DNA of 64,000 bases from Trifolium pratense (GCF_020283565.1 NC_060064.1:8484266-8548265); one strand, 5' to 3'. Shown: positions 1-12,687, counted from the stretch's first letter. Notes: a model not told the origin generated them from the sequence alone. Numbers and translations: made by a program.

Positions 1-386
1 TCAGTTTGAAAGCCTTAACATAGAATGATGGATTGATTGAAACATATGTTTGAGTCGGTGCAATGTTAGAGCCGTTCCAAACTTAAATCCGAAAAGATAA
101 CTAGTTTTTCTTTATCAATGTGCTTATTTAGCCCTTTCTGATATTATTATTGCATCACTTCTTCTAAGGTTATCTTTTGGGGTCAATTTTTAATTAGATT
201 GAGACAGGAAGCTAGAAAAACTTAGTGCCATACGCAAAGGATGCATGGCATGGTGTTTGCTCATTCCATCATGACCTTTGTGCTCTCCATGCTAATCTTT
301 TTGAGTTTTACTATTTGCCTCATTATGACTTTCTTATGATGGAATGTCTTCCACTTATTTTGGACCTAGCATGATTAACTTTTTAA
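1..386. other. Intergenic, nothing recognised
   Basis: AT-rich single-copy-looking sequence with no open frame of note and no element ends. It finishes at a sharp junction near position 387, where near-identity to the sequence starting at 26897 begins. Confidence 0.5.
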
Positions 387-3300
387 GGGACCTTCTTCCC
401 CCTCTAATTCTCTCGTGTTTCTCTTAAAAACTCAAAAATCTTCAAGTTAAGTTATACTAACATAAAACTTGTTTTTATGTTTTGAGTTCTAGAATTTAAA
501 ATAGGGAATGTTGAGTTTTAGAATCCGAACCAATGTTTTACATGAAGTAAAATTGTACTAGAAAACAAAAATCAGGGGCCACAAGTGACTATACGTCTCC
601 AAGTGACTAGAAAACAATTATTTATTTGCTTTGGTTTATTTTGGAAATTATTTTTAGTGCTTGAAACAAATATATACACACACACACACACACGTGGAAT
701 ATCAGTTTTGACTTGGATTCACTACCATATACTAGTAACTATGTTTCCTATTGTTTCTAAAATTATATCATATAGTAACTAAGTTTCCTATTGTTTCTCA
801 AATTAAACTTCTTTAATGTGCATCATAATTTTAGCACATCTTCCCTTAATCTTCTCTTTTAATGTTATTACTTATGAGTAGAGCCTATAAAGGAAAACCT
901 ATTTACACTGTATATGCAGACTGAGAAAATAGAATAAATGAAAATATTTATTAAGAGGCAATTTAAGAGGCAAATACTGGATATGAATACTCATATTCTC
1001 TCTATTGATCTAGTCCTCTCTTCTTTTCCTAAAGACTACTGTAGACAACTTAATAAAAGGTGAGCTTCTTCAAAAAATAAAATAAAAGGTGGAGGTGGAG
1101 GTGGCCTCAACACAGCTCTGTGGAAGTAAATAGCAGTAAATGAGATAGAATTAAGCTATGTAGCTTCTGCAGAGGAGCATAATTGTTATGTGCATTTGAT
1201 TGTGATAATCTGCTAGGCAATTTAAGAAACTGAGATAAGGACTGAGATAAGATGAAGTTGGCAATTGAAGAGGTGGAGACTGTCAATGTTTATGCAGATT
1301 GAGATATGTTTTATTGAGAGGCAATTTAAGAAACTGAGATAAGGACTGAGATAAGATGAAGTTGGCAATTGAAGAGGTGGATACAGTCACTGTTTATGCA
1401 GATTGAGACAGTAGTGTTTATTAAGAGGCAAATACTGAATATTGATACTCATATGCTCTCTTTTGATCTAGTCATCTCTTCTTTTCCTAAAGACTACAAC
1501 TTAATAAAAGGTGGGCTTCTTCAAAAATAAAATAAAAGGTGGAGGTGGCCTCAACACCTATTAAGCTCTTTGGAAGTAAGTAGAAGTAAATGAGATGAAA
1601 TTAAGCTTCTGCAGAGGAGCATAATTGTTATGTGCATTTGATTGTGTGAACCTGCTAGAGAAGACATGTTTTGTCAAATTTAAGAGGGCAGAGACTGTGC
1701 TTGCCCATTGACAAAGTAGAATAAATGAGAATATTACTCATACAGTATTTATTAAGAGGCATGTTTTGTTATTTTTCAATATAAATTTGGTATACAAAAA
1801 AGAGGCTGCATATGCAGACTGAGAAAGTAGAATAAATGAAAATATTATACATCAAATTTAAGAAAATTTAAGAGGCAGAGACAGTATAGAATAAATAAAA
1901 ATATTATTCAGTTTTGACTTGGTGTAGTAACCAAGTTTCCTATTGTTTCTAAAATCATATAGTAATTAATGATTGACTTGCTAATTATAGCATTTCAATG
2001 ACTTCCTTTAGTTGTTTTATAGTGGAGTTTCCTCCTAGTGAATTCAGTAAATTGCTTTTATAATGTGACTCCAAAGAAGCTTACCCAATAGGGCAACATC
2101 ATATTCTAAAGATGCATAGACCTCGTACCCATAACATCAAAATGCAAAGTTTGAAGGATTTTCTTCCAGCTCACCATACGCATGGCCATATTCTTCGTAC
2201 CATTCCAAATGAAGTTTCTCAAGTTTATGTAGAATAATGAAAATATTATTCAATTTTAACTTGGTCTCACACTATCATATACTAGTAACTAAACTAAGTT
2301 TCCTATTGTTTCTAAAATCATATACTAATAACTAAGTTTCCTATTGTTTCTCAAATTAAACTTGTTTAACGTGCATCGTAATTTTAGCACACCTTACCTT
2401 AATCTTCTCATTTATTGTTATTACTCATGAGTAGAGCATATAAAGGAAAACCGACTGATATACTTTTTGTAGAGCAGTAATGTTTTCTTCAAACACAATA
2501 ACTTAGTTTATAAAATAATTCTTTCACAGAAAGGCCCGAGTCATATTGGTGTCTATTTCTAGCTATCGAGATAGCCTCGACATATTTATCATCGAGAAGA
2601 ATAGGTTATATTCTAGGAAAGATGCAATATCTTAAGAATGCTTTCTTAATTCAATTGACTAGGTGCCTCCGATGATTTACTTTACCTAAGGTTAGTCTGT
2701 TTGTTATTTATTTTGCCCAACCATGTTTAATATTACCACCATATTCACCATCAAACAAAATGTTGACTCAACAAATATCTTCTCATCCAATAAGGGCAAT
2801 CCGCGTATCAATTTCGTGGGATTTTCAATTTCGTGCCCAAATGAATGACCAATTTTTATGCAATGCAGCATGGTGAGCTTGAGTCCAAAATTAATATGCA
2901 ATTGACTGTACCCATTTTATATATTATGTTTAAGCACTTGACTGTGAGATTCCAGACAATTTGATATAACAAACTTGTCAAGCTTTTAAGAATATTTATA
3001 TTTCTCCTCAACTGTGCTTAACTTTTTGGTTTGGTTTAGACTTAAAGAAATATAACTAAAACATATTTGAAGTTGAAAATTTAAGAGGCAGACTGTCACT
3101 GACTATGCAGACTTAGATATATTTTATAGTATTTATTAAGAGACAGTTTAAGAGATAAGGACTGAAATACGATGAAGTTGGCAATTGAAGAGGTAGAGAC
3201 TGTCACTGGGTTTGCAGACTGAGATTTGTTTTATAGTATTTATTAAGAGACAGTTTAAGAGATAGTGACTGAGATAAGAAAGGACTGTGTATGCAGAGTG

Positions 3301-4503
3301 CATGAGAAATGTAAAATGATAATGAAAATACATCTGACACACTTTAGTGATACATTCTCATTCATTGCACCACTTCATCAAAATTTTCAACCTCTCACTT
3401 GGTTTCTTCATCCGGTGAACAAATGAACATTGAACCATATAAATCTCAACTATATGTTTTTTCATTTTTGCCAAGGTGGCTATGTTATTAAAAAATGTTG
3501 AATGGCCACATGCACACTTTACTCTCTTCTTTAACACTCTTTGCTTTAGAGAAAAGATAAGAGGAGAGAAAGAAAGTAGGTGAATAGATCCATTATTTGG
3601 ATATGGATACTCATATGCTCTTTTTTGATCTAGTCTTCTCTTCTTTTCCTAAAGACTACCGTAGACAACTTAATAAAAGGTGTGCTTCTTCAAAAAAATA
3701 AAATAAAAGGTGGAGGTGGCCTCAACACCGATTAAGCTCTGTGGAAGTAAATAGAAGTAAATGAGATGGAATTGAGCTCTGTAGCTTCTGCAGAGGAGCA
3801 TAATTTGATTATGTGAACCTGCTATAGGAGGCATGTTTTGTCAAATTTAAGAGGGCAGAGGCCGTGCATGCCGACCGACAAAGTAGAATAAATGAAAATA
3901 TTACTCATACATTATTTATTAAGAGACATGTTTTGTTATTTTTCAACATAAATTTGATACACAAAACAGAGACTGCATATGCAGACTGGGAAAGTTGAAT
4001 AAATGAAAATATTATTCATCAAATTTAAGAAAATTTAAGAGGCAGAGACCGTCTATACAGACCGAGAAAGTAGAATAAATAAAAATATTATTCAGTTTTG
4101 ACTTGGTTTAGTAACCAAGTTTCCTATTGTTTCTAATATCATATAGTAACTAAGGATCGGCTTGCAAATTATAGCATTTCAATGAGTTCTTTTAGTTGTT
4201 TTATAGCGGAGTTTCCTCCTAGTGAACTCCGTAAATTGTTTTTTTATGATTTATTTGAGGCTTGCATGGCTAAAAATGTTAGACTAACTATTTAGATTTT
4301 TTTGTTGGCTTAGCCCTCTTTTGTACAAAAAAAAAAAAACTAAGTTTCCTATTGATTAAACTTGTTTAACGTGCATCATAATTTTAGCAAATTCCCTTAA
4401 TCTTCTCTTTTATTGTTAGTATAGCCTATAAAGGAAAACCTACATATATACTTTTTGTAGAGCATTAACGTTTTCTTCAAACACAATAACTTAGTTTATA
4501 AAA

Positions 4504-5361
4504 GGCCAAAATCTTTTTCTAAAATATTGTTTTATTGAAATTTAAAGAAAAATCTGGCAAAATGTACGAAGATATTCAATAAAACCTTCATATCTTCATC
4601 TTCCTCATCATATTTTTCTTTAAATCAAAATAAATTTTCACTCAAATACATCTCCAAATAACATAAATCTTTATTTTATATTCTCTTCAAATCTCTCTAT
4701 AAACTCAAACAAGAATTTCTAAACTCAAATTAAAATCCCCAAATTTTCAATAACCCTAAAAATTTCTAAACTCAAAAATTTCTTGGCAACTCCTAATTTT
4801 TGTGACAGTAACAATTGTGTTAATTTCCATCATAATTTCTCAAAAATCAATCATATGTCTTTAATTTCGTCACTGATATATTATGGAATATTGAGGGAAA
4901 GAATCATGAAATAAGTAGGAACCGAGTACACCACTGATCTTTTAATAACTCTATTCTTGAGAACTCCGAATTGGAATTTTTAGGGTTATTGAAAATTTGG
5001 GAATTTTAATTTGGGTTTAGAAAGAGAACGAGGAGAATATAAATTAAGATTTATGTTATTTGGAGGTGTATTTGAGTAAAAATTAATTTTGATTTAAGGA
5101 ATAATATGATGAGAAAGATGAAGATATGAAGGTTCTATTGAATATCTTCATACATTTTTCAGATTGTTTTTTTAATTTCAATAAAACAATATTTTAGAAA
5201 AAAATTATCTATGTAGAATGTCGTCTCAGCATTTTTTTAATAAAAAAAAGATGTATATGTGCGTTGTACAAAAGATAAATGACTAAAATGTTACCAAAAT
5301 AAGATAAAGGAGTAAAGTGTTACAAATAAATAAGATAAAGAACTTTTAGCGTAATTTGGCC
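4504..5361. mobile_element. Foldback/MULE-like MITE, 858 bp
   Basis: Flanked by the perfect 9-bp duplication TTTATAAAA (4495-4503 and 5362-5370). The element starts GGCCAAAAT and ends AATTTGGCC, a short terminal inverted repeat. Inside, two arms of roughly 200-250 nt (about 4513-4765 and 4975-5210) are complementary to each other around a ~200 nt loop, so a transcript would form a long hairpin. The related copy L1 (around 2495-2510) has the uninterrupted site, which confirms the insertion. A 9-bp duplication fits the Mutator superfamily; no transposase is present. Confidence 0.8.
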
Positions 5362-5699
5362 TTTATAAAATAATTTTGTCATAGAAACGCCCGAGTCATA
5401 TTAGTGTCTATTTCTCGTGTATGGAGATAGCCTCGAGAAGAATCGGTTATATTCTAATAAATATCTTAAGAATGCTTTCTTAATTCAATTGACCGCGTGC
5501 CTCCTATGATTTACTTGTTAGGCTGTTTGTTATAATTTATTTGTCCCAACCATGTTTAATATTACTACCATATTCACCACCACCAAACAAAATGTTGACT
5601 CAATAAATATCTTTAAACAAATCTAAATTCTACTTAAGTAGATGGTAGATACACCGCTCCCACTCTACATTAGTTTTAACACCCACACCTAATCTTATA

Positions 5700-6001
5700 C
5701 TCCCTCCGTCCCAAATTATAAGGGAAAATAAAAAAATCACACTTATTAAGAAAAAGTAAAACATGAGAATTTGAAGTATGTTTTTGTGAGTTTTTCTTGG
5801 AATAAGTTGCATAGGAAGATGTAAAAACAATTTTTATTGGTTGTTGTTTATTGAGAAAATGAGAGAGAGGATAAATTAAATGCAATTTGCATTTAATTTT
5901 ATGAAAATAAGGAAAAAACATTCTTGAAAATAATTTTTTCTCTTATAATTTGGGACAAAAAAAAATGAACTTTTTTCTCTTATAATTTGGGACGGAGGGA
6001 G
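5700..6001. mobile_element. Stowaway-like MITE, 302 bp
   Basis: Terminal inverted repeats begin CTCCCTCCGTCCCAAATTAT and extend for about 25 bp. The element is flanked by the dinucleotide TA on both sides (5698-5699 and 6002-6003), as expected for Tc1/mariner-derived MITEs. It is non-coding and sits in repeat copy L2, next to about 95 bp of extra sequence that copy L1 also lacks. Confidence 0.85.
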
Positions 6002-6173
6002 TATAAAATATTCAGAAATTTTTCTCATCCAATACAATAAGGGCAAGCCGCGTATCAATTTCGTGGGATTTTCAATTTCATGTCCAAATGAATGACCAAT
6101 TTTTATGCAATGGACCATGGTGAGCTTGAATCCAAAATTAATATGCAATTGACCGTACCATTTTATATATGTA

Positions 6174-6449
6174 CTCCCCCGGTCCTTTTTATAAGAAACA
6201 ATTTAGAGAAAAAAAAATTAGTCATTTTTATAAGAAACAATCATTAAATTTTTTCTTATAATTTCATTTTTACCCTTATTAAATTGTATCCATTCCAAAG
6301 TTATGCATTCCAAGGAGTATTCCCTAAGGATAAATTAATACATTAAGGTTAGTTTTGAAATAGATTGTAAAATTTTTATTAAGAAAAATAAAGTTTCTTA
6401 GTATGTGTATTTTTTTTAAATTATTCCTTATAATAAGGATCGGAGGGAG
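6174..6449. mobile_element. Stowaway-like MITE, 276 bp
   Basis: The left end CTCCCCCGGTCCTTTTTATA is inverted at the right end as ATAAGGATCGGAGGGAG, with TA target duplications. Copy L1 (around 2925) preserves the empty site within 'TATATATTATGTTTAAGC', so insertion after the L1/L2 duplication is directly visible. Internal sequence is non-coding. Confidence 0.85.
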
Positions 6450-6899
6450 TATTATGTTTAAGCACTTGACTATGAGAACTACCTTTTAAAAATATTCATG
6501 TTTCTCCTCCAAGTGTGTATATGATTGGATTTTTCACATTTATCTTTTTGGTTTAGACTTAAGAAATAAAACTAAAAAAATATTTGAAGTTCAACTACTA
6601 TGTATCAAGTTTGCCAGTGATTTTGTTAACATGAAGAAGAAAGAGTGACCTTGGATGCATTATAGATTTTATTTTCCAGACATTGACATCTCACCAAGTT
6701 TCTTTCTAAAAGTAGGTGGGGTTGGGAGCCTAGGATATGTGTTACAATATATATTAAGAGACATCTTGGGAGTCTGAGATATGTTTTACATAAGTTATTA
6801 AGAGGCATTTTGTGAGTTTGAAATATGTTTTATAATATTTATTAAGAGGCATGTTTTGTTATTTTTCAACATAAATTTGGTATACAAAAATTTCACACG

Positions 6900-7900
6900 T
6901 ATCAAGTTCGAATAATTCATGGAATCTTTTAGATTAAACTAAATTTATTTTTTAAAAATGTTAGATAAATATGACTCCGAGGAATGATATTTGAACACAA
7001 ATCAACTCATAAGTACTATTTGACAACTAATGAAATAAAAGAATGATAGAGTGTGCACGCAAATTGATAAAGATGAGAATATTATTTAAAAAATGAAAAA
7101 GGTACCGGAACAATATATTTGTCGGATGTGTCTTCATAAAATTGTGTTCACAAAACATTTTCAGGTAAGTATAAACACCGTATATTACTCTTGTTAAATA
7201 AAGTTGGTTGCCTTTTTGTACCATTTCATCCTCCTCGGGAGTGTGTACATAGAGGAAATATGAGTTGGACACTATAAAATATGAGGTGTGTTATATAAAT
7301 ACAAAAAAGTTGGATAAAAATACAATACATTTTTTCTTTACTCAAAGCACGGATATCGAAACGGACAATAAATATTAAAAAAAATAAAAAGTGTAGTTTT
7401 GTTGTATTTTTGTTAAAACTTTGTGTTTAAATAATATTTTTCATAAAATACTGTACGGTGTTGCGCATACTAGTTATCACTTCTTTACTTTTAAATTGAA
7501 CTTCGAATTATTAAAGTACGTTTTTCTTTTTTGAAAAAAACCGGAGGATTTGATAATAAAATTGCTAATCATATACCATAATAGTTTTGTTATGTACCTA
7601 ATAATTTTGGTCAAGCATTTGTCAAAAGTGAAACACATGGAAGGTGATAAAAATGACAATATAATAATGTAGTACTAAAAATATTAGTTATCTGTTTGAT
7701 GAAGGCTCAATAGTAAGTAGTAAGATAGCGTCACAAAACTAGCTTACCGCTTAGCTAATCAGATAATGTCACAACTCCCCTTACCTACACATGCACCTGC
7801 TAATCACCAATCCTAGTTAAATTAAGCAAGCAACGTATGGGTTTGAAATTAGAAAAACTTATTGAATAATTGAATTATATATAAAAACCCACTCTTATTT
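6900..7900. other. Upstream flank of the ABCG gene
   Basis: About 1 kb of AT-rich sequence between the repeat cluster and the ABCG promoter. No convincing open frame, RNA gene or element end was recognised. Confidence 0.5.
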
Positions 7901-7907
7901 CTCACCT

Positions 7908-7985
7908 TTATATAAAGTCCATTAATTCCATTCTCTTTATATCATGCATGTCTCATGACTTATAATATTGTCTTACCCATGCATG
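7908..7985 (+). promoter_or_regulatory. ABCG core promoter: TATA box and two RY motifs
   Basis: A TATA box (TTTATATAAAG, 7908-7918) lies about 95-105 bp before the start codon at 8013, giving a predicted leader of about 65-75 nt. Two copies of the RY core CATGCATG occur in that leader (7943-7950 and 7978-7985). RY elements are known binding sites of B3-domain regulators of the ABI3/FUS3/LEC2 type. Their use here is inference. Confidence 0.55.
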
Positions 7986-8012
7986 CAATCTATCTAACTT
8001 GATCATCACAAC

Positions 8013-10208
8013 ATGCTTCCTTTCTTCAACCAATCTATGGAACTCGTTCCGAATCCCATCAGAACTCGAAACAATCTCTCTCCGACACTCGGAGAACTCC
8101 TCAAACGCGTCGAAGATGCTCAAAACGACAAAAATATTGCCGATCAACCTCACCATACTCTCGACGTTTCTTCCTCCTCCTCTTCCACCACCCTTCCCCC
8201 ATCTTTCTTCCTTTCTTTCACCAACTTAACATACAGCGTCAAGCTACAAAAGAAGTTTTCTTGCTTTTCCTCAAAAGAAAATTCTCTTCCAAATGATCCA
8301 GAAGCCGAAACAAAACAAAATGGTATGAAGATTCTCCTCAATGACATATCTGGTGAAGCCAGGGACGGAGAGATCATGGCAGTTCTCGGCGCAAGTGGCT
8401 CCGGCAAGTCAACACTAATCGACGCTTTGGCTGATAGAATCTCCAAAGATTCTCTCAGAGGCACTGTGACACTAAACGGCGAGGTTTTGGAGTCAAGTCT
8501 TCAGAAGGTGATTTCAGCTTATGTTATGCAAGATGATCTTCTCTTCCCCATGCTTACGGTGGAAGAAACTCTCATGTTCTCCGCCGAGTTTCGCCTCCCT
8601 CGCTCCCTCTCAAAATCAAAGAAAAAGGCTCGTGTCCAAGCATTAATCGATCAACTCGGTCTCCAAAGGGCCGCCAACACCGTCATCGGAGACGAAGGTC
8701 ACCGAGGTGTTTCCGGTGGAGAACGTCGCCGTGTTTCAATAGGAACAGACATCATTCACGATCCAATCATTTTATTCTTAGATGAACCAACCTCCGGATT
8801 GGACTCCACCAGTGCTTACTTGGTGGTGAAGGTTTTGCAGCGAATTGCTCAGAGCGGTAGCATCGTGATGATGTCCGTTCATCAACCAAGTTACAGAATC
8901 CTCGGTTTGTTAGACCGTGTGATCTTCCTCTCCCACGGTCAAACCGTCTACAGCGGTTCTCCGGTGAACCTCCCTAATTTCTTCTCCGAATTCGGCCATC
9001 CCATACCGGAAAACGAAAACCGAACAGAATTCGCATTAGATCTGATCCGTGAACTTGAAGGAACTTCCGGAGGAACCAAAAGTCTCGTCGAGTTCAACAA
9101 ATCATGGCAGTTAAAAAATCAACCACCGTCTGCAACCATCGTTAATAATAACGGACCTAGACTGTCCGTAAAAGACGCCATCAGCGCAAGTATCTCAAGA
9201 GGGAAATTAGTTTCAGGAACTAACGGAGGAAACGGAAACACAACTGCATCGTTAGTTGCCACGTTTGCAAATCCATTTTGGATTGAAATCGCGGTTATTG
9301 GAAAAAGATCTCTAACAAACTCAAGGCGGATGCCCGAATTATTCGGTATCCGTCTCGGTGCAGTTATGGTCACCGGAGTAATCTTAGCCACCATGTTCTA
9401 CCATCTTGACAATTCACCAAAAGGTGTTCAAGAGAGATTAGGATTCTTCGCATTCGCCATGTCAACAACCTTCTACACTTGTGCTGAAGCAATTCCAGTA
9501 TTCCTTCAAGAGCGTTACATCTTCATGAGAGAAACTGCTTACAATGCTTACCGTCGATCTTCCTATGTCCTTGCTCATTCCATCGTCGCCCTCCCTGCAC
9601 TCATCTTCCTCTCTTTCGCCTTCGCCGTCACAACTTTCTGGTCAGTCGGACTCGCTGGCGGCTCATCTGGTTTTCTCTTTTACTTTTTAACTATCCTAGC
9701 TTCCTTCTGGGCCGGTAGTTCGTTCGTGACGTTTCTCTCCGGTGTGGTTTCTAATGTGATGCTTGGTTTCACTGTTGTGGTTGCAATTTTAGCTTACTTT
9801 CTTCTCTTCAGTGGATTCTTCATCAGTAGGGATAGAATTCCACCCTACTGGATATGGTTCCATTATTTATCACTAGTTAAGTATCCTTTTGAAGGAGTGC
9901 TTCAGAATGAATTTGATATTAAGCCGCCCAGGTGTTTTGTGAGAGGAATTCAGATGTTCGATAACACGCCGCTAGGCGATGTGCCGAGGAGTCTGAAGGT
10001 GGAGCTGTTGAAGAGTATGAGTAAGACATTGGGGATTGACATAACTAGCTCTACTTGTGTTGTTACTGGAGCTGATATATTGAAGCAGCAGGGGGTTACA
10101 GATCTTAGCAAATGGAACTGCTTGTTCATTACCATTGCTTGGGGTTTCTTCTTTCGTTTCCTGTTTTACTTGGCGCTGCTATTTGGAAGCAAGAACAAAA
10201 GGAAATAA
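8013..10208 (+). CDS. ABCG: ABC transporter G family half-transporter (ABCG6/ABCG16-like)
   Basis: A 731-residue protein from a single uninterrupted exon. It has the reverse order typical of ABCG half-transporters: nucleotide-binding domain first, six-helix membrane domain second. Visible motifs are Walker [10 protein letters not shown] (residues 126-134), signature VSGGERRR (233-240), Walker [13 protein letters not shown] with D257 and E258, and the H-loop segment SVHQPSYR. The membrane domain begins near residue 445 and ends in a basic tail, GSKNKRK. Length and sequence fit the plant ABCG1/2/6/16/20 clade, whose Arabidopsis members are also intronless and contribute to suberin or pollen-wall barriers. 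Such proteins dimerise in the plasma membrane and use ATP to export lipidic precursors. The substrate of this copy is not deducible. The chosen ATG follows the TATA box at a normal distance and gives the family's usual N-terminus. No disruption is seen. Confidence 0.95.
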   Translation: MLPFFNQSMELVPNPIRTRNNLSPTLGELLKRVEDAQNDKNIADQPHHTLDVSSSSSSTTLPPSFFLSFTNLTYSVKLQKKFSCFSSKENSLPNDPEAETKQNGMKILLNDISGEARDGEIMAVLGASGSGKSTLIDALADRISKDSLRGTVTLNGEVLESSLQKVISAYVMQDDLLFPMLTVEETLMFSAEFRLPRSLSKSKKKARVQALIDQLGLQRAANTVIGDEGHRGVSGGERRRVSIGTDIIHDPIILFLDEPTSGLDSTSAYLVVKVLQRIAQSGSIVMMSVHQPSYRILGLLDRVIFLSHGQTVYSGSPVNLPNFFSEFGHPIPENENRTEFALDLIRELEGTSGGTKSLVEFNKSWQLKNQPPSATIVNNNGPRLSVKDAISASISRGKLVSGTNGGNGNTTASLVATFANPFWIEIAVIGKRSLTNSRRMPELFGIRLGAVMVTGVILATMFYHLDNSPKGVQERLGFFAFAMSTTFYTCAEAIPVFLQERYIFMRETAYNAYRRSSYVLAHSIVALPALIFLSFAFAVTTFWSVGLAGGSSGFLFYFLTILASFWAGSSFVTFLSGVVSNVMLGFTVVVAILAYFLLFSGFFISRDRIPPYWIWFHYLSLVKYPFEGVLQNEFDIKPPRCFVRGIQMFDNTPLGDVPRSLKVELLKSMSKTLGIDITSSTCVVTGADILKQQGVTDLSKWNCLFITIAWGFFFRFLFYLALLFGSKNKRK

Positions 10209-10574
10209 ATTCAAGAAAGTTTATTAGCTAAAATTAAAATTAAATTTGTATTTTGTCGTTCCTATATATATATATATATCCTTGTAATAATCAAATTAAG
10301 AGTGCAGCAGCAGAAAAACAATACTAGTAGCTTAATTTGTCAAGGTTAGTTTATTATCAATAGCCTCTTCTGCTTGTATTTTCTTTTAGAAAACTGATGA
10401 TGAATGTATTGCTAGTATAATTTTACTTTTTTCGGTTGGAGTAATTTATATATATATTCTCAATTTATTTCTCTGTGAAATTTTTTTTCTGGTAGTTTTC
10501 ATTTTCATTGATTCATACAATTAAAAATAAAGTGTACGAGAAACAAAATGTAATATGATACTTGAATTTGAATA
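10209..10574. other. ABCG 3' flank
   Basis: Immediately after the stop come AATAAAT (overlapping the stop, about 10205) and a (TA)n tract near 10264-10279. These are plausible 3' UTR and polyadenylation-region sequence. No gene is seen. Confidence 0.5.
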
Positions 10575-10583
10575 TCTAAAGTG

Positions 10584-10773
10584 GGAAATGGATCCAGTGA
10601 AGTTGAATTTTTGGTGCAGTCATTTTATAATCGTTCGACCACGATCGGACGGTTTAAATAAATGCAGTCAATAAATACATTTTAAATCATGATCGTCCGA
10701 TCTTGATAGGACGCCTACAAACAGCCCGACTGCATGAATGCGCCGAAAAAACGAATTCATGGAATCCAGGTCC
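10584..10773. mobile_element. Small MITE with 9-bp duplication, 190 bp
   Basis: Flanked by TCTAAAGTG at 10575-10583 and 10774-10782. The ends form an imperfect inverted repeat of about 35 bp: GGAAATGGATCCAGTGAA at the left, with GGACCTGGATTCCATGAA as the reverse complement of the right. The interior holds a second inverted segment (CGATCGGACG against CGTCCGATC). The 9-bp duplication suggests a Mutator-like MITE. Non-coding. Confidence 0.7.
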
Positions 10774-10937
10774 TCTAAAGTGTTTCGTGATTTTCGACAC
10801 ATTAATACATCATCTCTTTGTTTTAGAGAAAGTTCCAATCTAGGAAACTTGTAACTCAAAAATATACGGGAAAATGGTTGAGTTTGTGTCTAAAAATTAA
10901 AAAAGAAAAGAAAAGGAAAAAGAGTTGGGTTATTGAG

Positions 10938-11512
10938 TTATGAAGCACGGACACATTTAGATTAAACGTGTCGCGGCGTCAGACACGTGTCGGTTTTCGA
11001 CAGTTGTACGACATTTGTGCGACACATGTCGGATTGTTGCAGACTGATGTCCAAAAAATATTCAATTATTCCTTTACTTAGACACTCATTTGATTGGGGT
11101 TCGACACCTGTAAAATACTCGTACGACACGTGTCAGACAAGTGTCCAAAAAAAAATATTTTTTCTTTGTTTATAGTCCTTAGACAAATATTAGATATATC
11201 TATAAGAGTTAAAAATGTGTCGAAACAACATTTTTTATCAATTAGGGGTTGAAGATATTACATTTTGACTACAATATTTTTAGTTTTTTTGATAGTAGAT
11301 GAATAAATAAAGGTAAAATATCATCATATCTTGTTTTAATTTTTTTTTAAGAAATAACTTCCTCAATTTAGATTTACATGTATATATTCTAATTCTCAAT
11401 TGATATTATTTTATATATATGTAGCAGTGTAGATGTCTTATTTTTTTACATTAACGGTGTCACCGTGTCCGTGTTGTGTCGTGGTGTCCGTATCAGAGTC
11501 CGTGCTTCATAC
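10938..11512. mobile_element. hAT-like MITE, 575 bp
   Basis: Ends are inverted (TATGAAGCACGGAC at the left, its complement GTCCGTGCTTCATA at the right) and subterminal regions are rich in CACGTGTCG-like motifs in both directions. Flanks are TTATTGAG (10930-10937) and TTATTGCG (11513-11520), an 8-bp duplication with one mismatch, which is the hAT signature. No transposase. Confidence 0.65.
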
Positions 11513-11520
11513 TTATTGCG

Positions 11521-11844
11521 CGACTTGGATTGGATCACCTATTGCGACAACACGTGTGGTTTTGTGTGTGTGAGGAGAAAAACTAAGAATAAAAAAGTGA
11601 CTATGAGAGGAAAAAATAGTGATGAGCTAGACATAAATTGCGGCAGAAAAAAATAAAGGGAAGAAGGCTTGGGATGTCCCATATACAGTATGTTAATGTT
11701 ATTGATTGAGGAATAAAGTAGTTGTGGTGAGGTTGAAATAAATAAAGCTTAGCGGTGTGGTAGGTTCAGGTTGCCAGGCTATTTATTGGCATTCAGTATT
11801 TATTGGCATTCATTCAGGTTGCCAGGCTATTTTTTGCACGTCTC
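11521..11844. other. Intergenic with a short direct duplication
   Basis: No gene. The segment CAGGTTGCCAGGCTATTT occurs twice, 48 bp apart (11767 and 11815), a small local tandem duplication. Confidence 0.55.
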
Positions 11845-11849
11845 TCCCA

Positions 11850-12319
11850 TGTAATAATTAATAATTTAGAGATCGACATATTATATGAAATTATAACACA
11901 CTTACTTGATAATTATAATCACAAATCATCGTTACCGGAAGCGCACCAATATCGAAAACATCGATATACTAGATAAGGTCTTCCTCTGCCTAATCACATG
12001 CTCCAGTCTTTGAGGTCTTTGATGGGGAAGACAACAAATGAGCGTTCAGCTTATGCTAGCTTGACAACGTGACGGCAAAGGGGGTCTAGCCTATCTATTT
12101 ATAAGATAACAACCCTAGTACCACCCATCATGGACTCTAGAGTTGGGCCTACACTTTGTTTCTACACAAATCAGAATTAGTGTTCAAGCCCATTATTACT
12201 GATCACAATTATCGGACTTAAGCATCATCAAATGGATCATAACAACATCAACCCGTTTTTATTAAAATTAAAAGCCACAATTGATTGCAACCCACAAAAT
12301 ATTAGAAAATATTCTAACA
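11850..12319 (-). repeat. LTR (3' LTR in element orientation)
   Basis: 470 bp, TG...CA termini, paired with 15891-16360. The polypurine tract lies just inside it, at about 12320-12333. Confidence 0.92.
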
Positions 12320-12399
12320 TTCTCCCACTTGGGCAAAATCAATTGTGTATATTTAATTTAAAGAAAAACTTTGAAAACGACTCTCGGGTTGATAACATA

Positions 12400-12687
12400 C
12401 TCCCTCCGGTCCTTATTATAAGGAACAGTTTGGAAAAAACACACATACCAAGAAACCTTATATTTCTTAATAAAAATTCTAAAATTTTACAATCTATTAC
12501 AAAACTAACCTTGGTGTATTAATTTATCCTTAGGGAATATATCAGTCTAATTAATGCATAACTTTGGAATGGATACAATTTAATAAGGGTAAAAATGGAA
12601 TTGTAAGAATAAATTTAATGATTGTTTCTTATAAAAAGGACCAAATTTTTTTTCCAAATTGTTCCTTATAAAAAGGACCGGAGGGAG
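12400..12687. mobile_element. Stowaway-like MITE inside the LTR retrotransposon, 288 bp
   Basis: Ends CTCCCTCCGGTCCTTATTAT and its inverse (…GGACCGGAGGGAG), flanked by TA (12398-12399 and 12688-12689). It is the same subfamily as the MITE at 6174-6449. It lies about 80 bp from the polypurine tract, so it either inserted after the retrotransposon or travelled with it. Confidence 0.85.

Larger units (their letters stand above)
387..6900. repeat. Left cluster: two diverged tandem copies of the ~2 kb repeat family
   Basis: Landmark segments recur about 2.18 kb apart. The GCTTCTGCAGAGGAGCATAA segment lies at about 1608 and 3786, and the 'TTGACTTGGT..AGTAACCAAG' segment at about 1916 and 4097. Copy L1 runs to about 3060 and copy L2 from there to about 6480, with a degraded tail to 6890. 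L2 is longer because three elements inserted in it (4504-5361, 5700-6001, 6174-6449). The same family makes the large array at 26870-50071, but the left copies carry an extra ~0.5 kb segment (2455-2930 and 5380-6470) that the right units lack. The first ~2 kb (387-2440) is close to 26897-28880. No coding function is seen. A (CA)n microsatellite lies at about 676-693. Confidence 0.8.

Noticed and set aside
2112..2237. A 41-codon frame (start MHRPRTHNIKM) conserved in nearly every unit of both clusters
   Set aside because: Differences between copies are mostly amino-acid changing (for example P to S, I to F, H to Y, R to P), so there is no sign of selection for a peptide. Conservation follows from homogenisation.
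9119..9394. Antisense open frame inside the ABCG gene
   Set aside because: Shadow of the real coding frame with no recognisable domain.
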